Of a stretch of 5,075 nucleotides of DNA, positions 1-5,075 are shown one piece after another (position 1 is the stretch's first letter; every line of letters begins with the position of its first letter). This DNA is from Burkholderiales bacterium (lineage in GTDB: Bacteria; Pseudomonadota; Gammaproteobacteria; Burkholderiales; Burkholderiaceae_E), in NCBI GenBank assembly GCA_020348765.1, contig CP070753.1, positions 974,789-979,863 on the forward strand, given 5' to 3'. The translations under genes and the position numbers were made by a program. Below the pieces are notes generated by a model, which was given only the letters and a program-made list of their open reading frames with translations, ran no database searches and was not told the DNA's origin.

Positions 1-1445
1 ATGAACCCGTCGCACACGCCCGAGACCACGCCCACCTTGCGGATCTTGCGCGCCAGCTGCATGGTCGTCGCCAGGACGTCCTTGGCCGTCCGGGCCCCGC
101 GCACCACCTCCAGCAGTCGCATCACGTTCGCCGGCGAGAAGAAGTGCGTTCCGATCACGTCCTCGGGTCGCTTCGTGAACGATGCGATCCGATCGACGTC
201 GAGCGTCGACGTATTGGTCGCAAGGATCGCACCCGGCTTCATCGCCGCGTCGAGCTGTCCGAACACGGTCTGCTTGACCCCCATGTCCTCGAACACGGCC
301 TCGATCACGATGTCCGCATCGGCAATGTCCCGGTACTCGAGGGTCGGCTGGATCAGCCCCATCCGTTCCTCGACCTGCGCCGCGCTCAGCCTGCCCTTCT
401 TCGCCGTGTTCTCGTAGTTTCGGCGCACCAGGCCGATGCCCTTGTCCAGGGCCTCCTTCGAGACCTCGAGCACCTTGACCGGGATGCCCGCGTTGGCGAA
501 GTTCATCGCGATGCCGCCGCCCATCGTGCCGGCGCCGATCACCGCTGCGAGCCTGATCGGGCGTGCCGGCGTGTCGGCCGGCACGTCCGGAATCTTCGCT
601 GCCGCGCGCTCGGCGAAGAACGCGTGGCGCATGGCCTGGGACTCGGTGGTCTGGATCAGCTCCAGGAACAGCGCTCGCTCGAACTTCAGGCCTTCTTCGA
701 TCGGCTTCTTGACCGCTGCCTCGACCGCGTCCACGCACTTCAGCGGCGCGGGGAAGCCGCGTGCGGCCTTGGCCACCCGCGCGCGCGCCGCCTCGAAGAA
801 AGCGTCCGGACCGCCCGGCATCGATGCCGGATCGACGCTGCGATCCCGAACCTTGGGCGTCGCCGCGCCCTGCTCGATGACCTCGCGCGCGAATTCGATC
901 GCGCCTTCGACCAGGTCACCGTCGATGACGCGCTCGGCATAACCGAGCGACGCGATCGCCTCGCAGCGCATCGGGTTGCCGCCGACGATCAGCTCCAGCG
1001 CGCGCTCGGCGCCGATCAGCCGCGGCAGCCGTTGGGTTCCGCCGGCACCCGGCAACAGCCCCAGCTTGACCTCCGGCAAACCGATCTGGCCCCCGGGCGC
1101 GACCACCCGGTAATGGCAGCCCAGCGCGAGCTCGTTGCCGCCGCCCAGCGCGATCGAGTGCACCGCGGCCACCACGGGCTTGCCCGAGGCCTCGATCGCC
1201 CGAATCAGGTCCGACAGGGTCGGCTCGGCCAATGCCGCCGGCGTGTTGAACTCGCGAATCTCGGCGCCGCCCGAGAAGGCGCGCCCGCCCCCGGTGAGCA
1301 CGATCGCCTTGATGGCTGGATCGCCATCGGCCCGTTGCAGCGCGTCGAGCACGCCCTTGCGGGTCGCGTGGGACAGGCTGTTGACCGGCGGATTGTCCAT
1401 CGTGATCACGGCCACGTCACCGCGGGCCTCGTAGCGCGCAGTCAT
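1..1445 (-). CDS. FadB-like multifunctional enoyl-CoA hydratase / 3-hydroxyacyl-CoA dehydrogenase, 3' end cut off
   Basis: Predicted cytosolic enzyme of beta-oxidation: it hydrates trans-2-enoyl-CoA and then oxidises the L-3-hydroxyacyl-CoA with NAD+. 481 residues are visible and the frame is open to the left edge. Residues 1-190 are a crotonase domain. It carries AFSGGAEI (56-63) at the oxyanion-hole loop, GGGNELALGC (101-110) with Glu105, and GLPEVKLGLLPGAGGTQ (122-138) with Glu125; these match the two catalytic glutamates of the family. From about 298 comes a Rossmann domain with GAGTMG (304-309). Dehydrogenase residues Ser413 (NTST), His434 (HFFSPAN) and Glu446 (LLEVV) are present. The visible end, CDGF, is where the family continues into its conserved Asn, so that residue and the C-terminal HAD domain (about 200-230 aa expected) lie outside. 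HFFSPANVMRLLEVV resembles the peroxisomal bifunctional type more than E. coli FadB. The ATG start is set by AGGAGG 5 nt upstream and begins exactly at the crotonase fold. It lies 133 bp after livF in the same direction. Family is clear; chain-length specificity is not. Confidence 0.95.
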   Translation of the reverse strand, partial: MTARYEARGDVAVITMDNPPVNSLSHATRKGVLDALQRADGDPAIKAIVLTGGGRAFSGGAEIREFNTPAALAEPTLSDLIRAIEASGKPVVAAVHSIALGGGNELALGCHYRVVAPGGQIGLPEVKLGLLPGAGGTQRLPRLIGAERALELIVGGNPMRCEAIASLGYAERVIDGDLVEGAIEFAREVIEQGAATPKVRDRSVDPASMPGGPDAFFEAARARVAKAARGFPAPLKCVDAVEAAVKKPIEEGLKFERALFLELIQTTESQAMRHAFFAERAAAKIPDVPADTPARPIRLAAVIGAGTMGGGIAMNFANAGIPVKVLEVSKEALDKGIGLVRRNYENTAKKGRLSAAQVEERMGLIQPTLEYRDIADADIVIEAVFEDMGVKQTVFGQLDAAMKPGAILATNTSTLDVDRIASFTKRPEDVIGTHFFSPANVMRLLEVVRGARTAKDVLATTMQLARKIRKVGVVSGVCDGF

Positions 1446-1450
1446 TGGAA

Positions 1451-1456
1451 CCTCCT
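1451..1456 (-). promoter_or_regulatory. Strong ribosome-binding site of the fadB-like gene
   Basis: On the minus strand this reads AGGAGG, a full Shine-Dalgarno core, and is followed by 5 nt and then the ATG at 1445. It fixes the start of the fadB-like gene. It is the best-matching site in the window, which suggests that this gene is translated independently of livF. Confidence 0.85.
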
Positions 1457-1458
1457 GG

Positions 1459-1480
1459 AAATCGAACGATCGTACTTTTT
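1459..1480. promoter_or_regulatory. Operator-like palindrome upstream of the fadB-like gene
   Basis: A perfect 8-bp palindrome, ACGATCGT (1466-1473), is centred between 1469 and 1470. It is flanked by a further symmetric pair (G/C two bases out) and by AAA/TTT at the outer edges, so 8 of 11 pairs match over 22 bp. It sits 3 bp upstream of the Shine-Dalgarno sequence, in a locally AT-rich patch (seven A on the minus strand, 1476-1482) inside GC-rich DNA. The size and position fit a TetR-type repressor site; several fatty-acid and acyl-CoA catabolism regulators in proteobacteria belong to that family. A weak -10-like TACGAT lies in the palindrome, but I see no good -35 for it. The palindrome is seen directly; the regulator is inferred. 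Confidence 0.4.
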
Positions 1481-1504
1481 TTGCATCGAGAAAGCCGGGA
1501 TCGA

Positions 1505-1535
1505 GTTGCCCCGGGCAACCTGCGAGTTTACTCGC
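1505..1535 (-). terminator. Tandem small hairpins after livF, possible weak or Rho-dependent terminator region
   Basis: In the direction of transcription, a GCGAG-TAAA-CTCGC stem-loop (1522-1535) is followed by GTTGCC-CGG-GGCAAC (1505-1519), beginning 43 bp after the livF stop. Stems are 5 and 6 bp. No U-run follows on the minus strand (an A-run does, at 1476-1482), so this is not a classical intrinsic terminator. It may slow polymerase, stabilise the livF 3' end, or do nothing. Confidence 0.25.
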
Positions 1536-1578
1536 CCCGCTGCCGGGAATGCCAACGGCACTGCTGGTGCGCGCCGAT

Positions 1579-2286
1579 TCAGACCTCGAGCCATTCCTTG
1601 CGAACCGCCTCGTCGTCGCGCAGATCCTGCGGCGTGCCTTCGAACACGATGTGCCCATGCCCCATCACGTACACCCGCTGCGAGATCTGCAACGCGATCG
1701 CGAGCTTCTGCTCGACCAGCAGCACCGAGACGCCGCGGCTCTTGAGTTCCATCAGGAATTCACCGACCTGCTCGACGATCTTGGGCGCCAACCCCTCGGT
1801 CGGTTCGTCGATCATGATGAACTCCGGGTCGCCCATCAGCGTGCGGCACAGCGTCAGCATCTGCTGCTCGCCGCCCGAGAGCACGCCCGCCTGCGTGTGC
1901 TGGCGCTCGAGCAGGCGCGGGAACATCCGGTACATGTCGTCCATCGACCAGCGTCCCGCGTCCTTGCCCTTCAGACCCAGGACCAGGTTCTGCTCGACCG
2001 TCAGCGTCGGGAAGATGTCCCGGTTTTCGGGCACGTAGCCGATTCCGCGGTGCGCGATCTCGTAGGCCTGCAGCCCGAGCAACTCGTCACCGTCGAAGCG
2101 CACCGACCCGGTCACCGTGTCCACCAGCCCCATGATCGCCTTGACCGTGGTCGAGCGCCCCACGCCGTTGCGACCCAGCAGGCTGACGATCTCCCCCTTT
2201 CCGATGACCAGGTCGACGCCGTGCAGCACGTGGCTCTTGCCGTAGAACGCGTGCAGGTTCTCGACCCGCATCATCGGCTCAGCCAT
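1579..2286 (-). CDS. livF: LivF-type ABC importer ATPase with atypical Walker A
   Basis: A 235-aa cytoplasmic ATPase of the branched-chain/hydrophobic amino-acid ABC importer family, of normal LivF length. Motifs in order: Walker A GRNGVGRSTT (38-47), Q-loop region GYVPENRDIFP (83-93), signature LSGGEQQ (136-142), Walker B FIMIDEP (156-162) with Asp160 and Glu161, D-loop EGLAP (164-168), and the switch region LLVEQ (189-193). Three nucleotide-contact positions deviate: Arg44 (codon CGC, 2155-2157) replaces the Walker A lysine, Glu86 stands at the Q-loop position and Gln193 at the switch-histidine position. From memory, the last two are usual in LivF (E. coli LivF has VPEGR and LVEQN), while the Lys-to-Arg change is not general. 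The signature and Walker B are intact, so this is not a pseudogene. The ATG overlaps the livG stop by 8 bp (ATGGCTGA), with GGAG 7 nt upstream (2294-2297) inside livG, implying coupled translation. Membership is certain; the transported substrate is not shown. Confidence 0.95.
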   Translation of the reverse strand: MAEPMMRVENLHAFYGKSHVLHGVDLVIGKGEIVSLLGRNGVGRSTTVKAIMGLVDTVTGSVRFDGDELLGLQAYEIAHRGIGYVPENRDIFPTLTVEQNLVLGLKGKDAGRWSMDDMYRMFPRLLERQHTQAGVLSGGEQQMLTLCRTLMGDPEFIMIDEPTEGLAPKIVEQVGEFLMELKSRGVSVLLVEQKLAIALQISQRVYVMGHGHIVFEGTPQDLRDDEAVRKEWLEV

Positions 2287-3043
2287 CGCCGTTCTCCACG
2301 GCCGCGGTGCCCAGGTACGCCTCCTGGACCGCCCGATTGGCCCGGATGCGCTCGGGCTCGTCGCAAGCGATGATCTCGCCGTAGACCAGCACCGAGATCC
2401 GGTCGGCGAGCCCGAACACGACGCTCATGTCATGCTCGACCATCACCAGCGTCTTGCCTTCGGTGACACGCCTGATCAGGGCCACGGCCTGGTCGCTCTC
2501 GGAGCGGCTCATGCCCGCGGTCGGCTCGTCGAGCAGGATCACGTCCGCACCGCCTGCGATCGTGATGCCGATCTCGAGCGCGCGCTGCTCGGCATAGGTG
2601 AGCAGCCCCGCCTGCGTATCGCGCCGGGCCCGCAGCCCGATGCGCGAGAGCAGCTCCTCGGCGCGCTCCTCGACGTCGGCGAGTCCGTCCAGCCGGTGCC
2701 AGAACGAGTAGCGGTAGCCGAGCGCGTACAGGCTCGCGCAGCGCAGGTTCTCGAACACCGACAGCCGGTGGAAGATGTTTGTGATCTGGAAACTGCGCGA
2801 CAGCCCCTTGCGATAGATCTGGAACGGCTTGAGCCGCGTGATGTTCTCGCCGTTCAGGTGGATCGTGCCGCTCGAGGCCGGGAACCGGCCCGAGATCAGG
2901 TTGAACAGCGTCGACTTGCCGGCGCCGTTCGGGCCGATGATCGCGTGCCGCTCGCCGCGCGGGATGCTGAGGTCCACGCCGCGGATGATCTCGGTCTTGC
3001 CGAAGCGCTTCTCGACCCCGGACAGCTCGAGCGCGACGCTCAT
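2279..3043 (-). CDS. livG: LivG-type ABC importer ATPase
   Basis: A 254-aa partner ATPase, expected to form the nucleotide-binding heterodimer with LivF under the LivH-LivM permease. Motifs in order: Walker A GPNGAGKST (37-45), Q-loop SFQ with Gln86, signature LTYAEQ (148-153), Walker B VILLDEP (168-174) with Asp172 and Glu173, and switch VEHD with His204. The C-terminal AVQEAYLG (238-245) is the end signature of the branched-chain amino-acid ATPase family. Walker A, Q-loop, catalytic Glu and switch His are canonical. The signature departs from LSGGQ, with Tyr and Ala where both glycines would be; E. coli LivG, from memory, has LAYGQQ, so the second glycine is the further loss here. The insert at 101-125, between the Q-loop and signature, is typical of LivG. 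The ATG overlaps the livM stop by 4 bp (ATGA), with AGGAG (3052-3056) 8 nt upstream. The downstream end overlaps livF by 8 bp. Confidence 0.96.
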   Translation of the reverse strand: MSVALELSGVEKRFGKTEIIRGVDLSIPRGERHAIIGPNGAGKSTLFNLISGRFPASSGTIHLNGENITRLKPFQIYRKGLSRSFQITNIFHRLSVFENLRCASLYALGYRYSFWHRLDGLADVEERAEELLSRIGLRARRDTQAGLLTYAEQRALEIGITIAGGADVILLDEPTAGMSRSESDQAVALIRRVTEGKTLVMVEHDMSVVFGLADRISVLVYGEIIACDEPERIRANRAVQEAYLGTAAVENGDG

Positions 3044-4335
3044 ACCTTGAGCTCCTGCGCCGCGCGCTCCTCGATTTCGAGCTGCACCGCGTCCCACTCG
3101 TGCACGAAGTAGCGTCGCATGGTCTCGAAGGACGCGGCACCGATCAGCAGCGTGACCAGCGCCATCGCCCACATCGTCGGCGAGGCGGTGTCGACCACGA
3201 ATCCGCCCAGCTCCATCTCGGTGCCGGTCAGCGACTGCAGCGTCAGGTGATAGCCCATCTCGATCACCATCACGACGCCGACCATCAGCAGCCCCCCGGT
3301 GAGCAGCACGCCGACGTACGGGTCGCGCAGCCGGCGAAACAGCCCGTACTTGAGCACGCGCAGGTTGATCAGGATCAGTGCCGCGATGCCGCCGGGCGCA
3401 TACATGACCATCAGCACGAAGAACGCGCCCAGGTACAGCTGCCAGGCATTGGTGTACTCGGACAGCGCCACCGCGAAGAAGGTGAAGATCACGGCACCGA
3501 GGATCGGTCCGAAGAAGAACATCGCCCCGCCGATGAAGGTCGCCAGCAGCACGCCGCCCGAGGCCAGCGCCGAGACGTTCTCGGCGTTGACGATCTCGAA
3601 GTTGAGCACCGACAGCCCACCCGAGATGCCGGCGAAGAAGGCCGAGACCACCAGCGCGAAGAAGCGCACCATCTGGGTGTTGTAGCCGATGAACTCGGCC
3701 CGCTCGGGGTTGTCCCGCACCGCGTTGATGATCCGGCCCAGCGGCGTGTGCGCGAACGCGTACATGGCCACCATGCACACGAAGCACCAGATCGCGATCA
3801 GGTAGTAGACCTGGATCGACGGGCCGAAGCTGATGCCGAAAAACGGCTCGCCGACCACGCGGTCGGTCGAGACCCCGCCCTCGCCGCCGAAGAAATCCGG
3901 AAACATCAGCGATGCCGCGAACACCATCTCGCCGATGCCGAGCGTGATCAGCGCGAACGGGGTGCCGGCCTTCTTGGTGGTCACGTAACCGAAGATCACG
4001 CCCATGATGGCGCCGAACACGCCGCCGACCAGCGGGATCAGCGACACCGGAAGCCAGATCGTGCCCGCGCCGACCCAGTTCAGGGCGTGCACCGCGAAGA
4101 ACGCACCCAGGCCCGAGTACACGGCGTGGCCGAAGGACAGCATCCCGCCCTGGCCGAAGATGATGTTGTAGGCCAGCGCGAACACGATCATGATGCCCAT
4201 CTGCGACAGCAGCGTGATCGCGAAGCCCTGCGTGAAGATCAGCGGCAGCACCAGGAACACGATCGCGGTCAGCCCCCAGACCAGCCAGCGGCCGACGTTC
4301 CAGGTGCGAAAGCGCACCACCTCGGCGCGTGCCAC
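3040..4335 (-). CDS. livM: LivM-type ABC importer permease with C-terminal membrane extension
   Basis: A 431-aa inner-membrane permease that pairs with LivH to form the transport channel. The core, about residues 16-328, is a standard LivM. It has hydrophobic segments near 18-34, 40-60, 94-117, 127-145, 175-195, 223-243, 258-292 and 300-324, and the hallmark NIIFGQGGMLSFGHA (57-71). GTPFALITLGIGEM is at 124-137. The cytoplasmic coupling loop AHTPLGRIINAVRDNPERAE (195-214), which contacts the ATPases, is complete. The usual family end, YAPGGIAALI (312-321), is followed by about 100 extra residues with two more hydrophobic segments (about 340-360 and 386-402) and an acidic tail (EWDAVQLEIEERAAQE). 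The start is a GTG 3 bp after the livH stop, with GGGAGA (4344-4349) 8 nt upstream; in-frame GTG codons at residues 6 and 7 are alternatives. The stop overlaps the livG ATG. Substrate not determinable. Confidence 0.95.
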   Translation of the reverse strand: MARAEVVRFRTWNVGRWLVWGLTAIVFLVLPLIFTQGFAITLLSQMGIMIVFALAYNIIFGQGGMLSFGHAVYSGLGAFFAVHALNWVGAGTIWLPVSLIPLVGGVFGAIMGVIFGYVTTKKAGTPFALITLGIGEMVFAASLMFPDFFGGEGGVSTDRVVGEPFFGISFGPSIQVYYLIAIWCFVCMVAMYAFAHTPLGRIINAVRDNPERAEFIGYNTQMVRFFALVVSAFFAGISGGLSVLNFEIVNAENVSALASGGVLLATFIGGAMFFFGPILGAVIFTFFAVALSEYTNAWQLYLGAFFVLMVMYAPGGIAALILINLRVLKYGLFRRLRDPYVGVLLTGGLLMVGVVMVIEMGYHLTLQSLTGTEMELGGFVVDTASPTMWAMALVTLLIGAASFETMRRYFVHEWDAVQLEIEERAAQELKV

Positions 4336-4338
4336 CGC

Positions 4339-5075
4339 TCAGGTCTCCCGCGTGCCCATCAGGCCGCGCGGCCTGAAGATCAGGATCAGCACCAGCAGCA
4401 GGTACGGCAGCACCGGCGCGACCTGCGACACGGTCAGCGACCACACGCTGTAGAAGAAGGTCTCGCGCGTGACCCGCAGCCCGATCGTGGCGAACATGTC
4501 GGCCAGCGACAGGTCGATCGTGATCGCGAAGGTCTGGATCAGGCCGAGCAGCAGCGACGCGACGAAGGCACCGGCCAACGAGCCCATCCCGCCGACCACC
4601 ACCACCACGAAGATGATCGCGCCGACCGCCGCCGCCATGGCCGGTTCGGTCACGAACGCCGGGCCGCCGATCACGCCGGCCAGCCCCGCCAGCGCGCAGC
4701 CGCCGCCGAACACCAGCATGAACACGCGCGGCACGTTGTGCCCGAGCGCCTCGACCGTGTGCGGATGCGTCAGCGCCGCCTGGATCACCAGGCCGATGCG
4801 GGTGCGCGTGAGCGTCAGATAGATCGACAGCAGCATCAGCAGCGCGATCGCCATCATGAACACACGGAACTTCGGGAACGTGATGGTGCCGATCGAGAAC
4901 GCCGGACCGTCCAGCACTTCCGGCACCATGTACGGCACCGCGGCCCGGCCCCAGACCACCTGCACCAGCTCGACGACGATGTAGGCGAGCCCGAACGTGA
5001 ACAGCAGCTCGGGGACGTGGCCCCACTGGTGCACGCGGCGCAGCCCGTAGCGCTCGACATAGGCGCCGACGACGC
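4339..5075 (-). CDS. livH: LivH-type ABC importer permease, 5' end cut off
   Basis: Inner-membrane permease partner of LivM. The frame is open to the right edge: 244 codons are visible, and about 45-60 N-terminal residues are expected outside the window by comparison with usual LivH lengths. The first visible residues are VVGAYVERYGLRRVHQWGHV, a cytoplasmic stretch that precedes a membrane segment in this family. The GTG at 5034 is therefore an internal valine, not the start. Hydrophobic segments lie near visible residues 22-42, 68-88, 116-137, 148-180 and 218-233. The coupling loop TRTRIGLVIQAALTHPHTVE (89-108) and VGGMGSLAGAFVASLLLGL (160-178) are LivH hallmarks, and the end RPRGLMGTRET is typical. 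A polar loop at about 185-217, before the last segment, looks longer than in E. coli LivH as I remember it. It ends 3 bp before livM. A substrate-binding protein gene could lie upstream. Confidence 0.95.
   Translation of the reverse strand, partial: VVGAYVERYGLRRVHQWGHVPELLFTFGLAYIVVELVQVVWGRAAVPYMVPEVLDGPAFSIGTITFPKFRVFMMAIALLMLLSIYLTLTRTRIGLVIQAALTHPHTVEALGHNVPRVFMLVFGGGCALAGLAGVIGGPAFVTEPAMAAAVGAIIFVVVVVGGMGSLAGAFVASLLLGLIQTFAITIDLSLADMFATIGLRVTRETFFYSVWSLTVSQVAPVLPYLLLVLILIFRPRGLMGTRET
4344..4349 (-). promoter_or_regulatory. Ribosome-binding site supporting the livM GTG start
   Basis: The minus strand reads GGGAGA within the last codons of livH, 8 nt before the GTG at 4335. This favours that GTG over the GTG pair five and six codons further in, and shows that livM translation is coupled to the end of livH. 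Confidence 0.55.

Larger units (their letters stand above)
1446..1578 (-). other. Intergenic region between livF and the fadB-like gene
   Basis: This is the only noncoding gap longer than 3 bp in the window. In transcription order it holds the two small hairpins, an A-run, the palindrome and the AGGAGG site annotated separately. Its length and content make separate control of the fad gene possible, but read-through from the liv operon is equally compatible. No convincing sigma-70 promoter was found by eye; a TTGGCA (1550-1555) with TAAACT (1525-1530) has a poor 19-bp spacer. Confidence 0.6.

Noticed and set aside
1..417. Plus-strand open frame beginning with ATG at base 1
   Set aside because: It is antisense to the dehydrogenase domain, whose minus-strand frame contains the full set of expected motifs.
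1466..1482. Plus-strand intrinsic terminator: ACGATCGT palindrome followed by seven T
   Set aside because: The palindrome has no loop and cannot form a stable hairpin, and no plus-strand gene ends here.
1525..1555. Sigma-70-like promoter TTGGCA / TAAACT on the minus strand
   Set aside because: The spacer is 19 bp, the -10 matches at only 4 of 6 positions and it overlaps a hairpin stem; such matches are expected by chance.
144..1745. A 533-codon plus-strand open frame
   Set aside because: It is antisense to the fadB-like gene and the end of livF, rich in Arg, Asp, His and Leu, with no recognisable domain. It arises from codon bias in GC-rich DNA.
2155..2157. LivF as a pseudogene because of the lost Walker A lysine
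   Set aside because: The frame is intact at normal length, the signature, Walker B and D-loop are preserved, and translation coupling to livG is maintained.
2279..5026. A 915-codon minus-strand open frame that reads through livH and livM in another frame and joins livG
   Set aside because: Only its last 254 codons are real (LivG). The upstream part is Arg/Gly/Ala-rich out-of-frame sequence over livM and livH, whose true frames encode recognisable permeases. The LivG ATG at 3043, with its own ribosome-binding site, is the real start. A gene caller could wrongly extend livG here.
4339..5034. LivH starting at the GTG at 5034
   Set aside because: The frame continues upstream to the window edge with LivH-like residues (GAYVERYGLRRV), so the gene is truncated by the window and this GTG is internal.
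4854..5060. Short Ser/Cys-rich minus-strand frame near the right edge
   Set aside because: It overlaps livH in another frame and has no domain; livH is clearly coding across this stretch.

Overview
The window is a GC-rich, gene-dense stretch with every supported gene on the minus strand. Read 5'->3' on that strand, it runs from the right edge to the left: livH (5' end cut off), livM, livG, livF, a 133-bp gap, then a fadB-like multifunctional beta-oxidation gene whose 3' end runs off the left edge. The base composition, the tightly overlapping operon and the protein motifs suggest a proteobacterium, most likely a betaproteobacterium of the Burkholderiales type. That placement is an inference from remembered family sequence; no marker gene is present.

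Region 2: 1579-5075 is the membrane and ATPase part of an ABC importer of the branched-chain/hydrophobic amino-acid (HAAT) family. It has two permeases (LivH, LivM) and two ATPases (LivG, LivF). The genes are coupled: 3 bp separate livH and livM, livM/livG overlap by 4 bp, and livG/livF overlap by 8 bp. No periplasmic substrate-binding protein lies in the window. It may be upstream of livH or beyond the fad gene, so the substrate cannot be read from the sequence; 'Liv' is a family name here, not proof of leucine transport.

Region 1: 1-1445 encodes an enoyl-CoA hydratase domain followed by an NAD-binding 3-hydroxyacyl-CoA dehydrogenase domain, with the catalytic residues that fall inside the window intact. 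The reading frame has no stop before the left edge. The gap 1446-1578 holds a strong ribosome-binding site, an operator-like palindrome just upstream of it, and two small hairpins after livF. The fad gene may therefore have its own regulation while remaining a functional neighbour of the transporter, for example for uptake and then CoA-dependent breakdown of a carboxylic or amino acid. That link is guilt by association.

The most interesting point is in the ATPase pair. LivF has Arg instead of Lys in Walker A, Glu at the Q-loop position and Gln at the switch-His position. LivG has an altered signature motif (LTYAEQ). In the standard sandwich dimer these changes all fall in the same ATP site, leaving the other site fully canonical. 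LivM also carries a C-terminal extension of about 100 residues with two more predicted membrane segments. I see no RNA genes, mobile elements, CRISPR arrays or long repeats. The window looks like ordinary core or catabolic chromosome rather than a new system.
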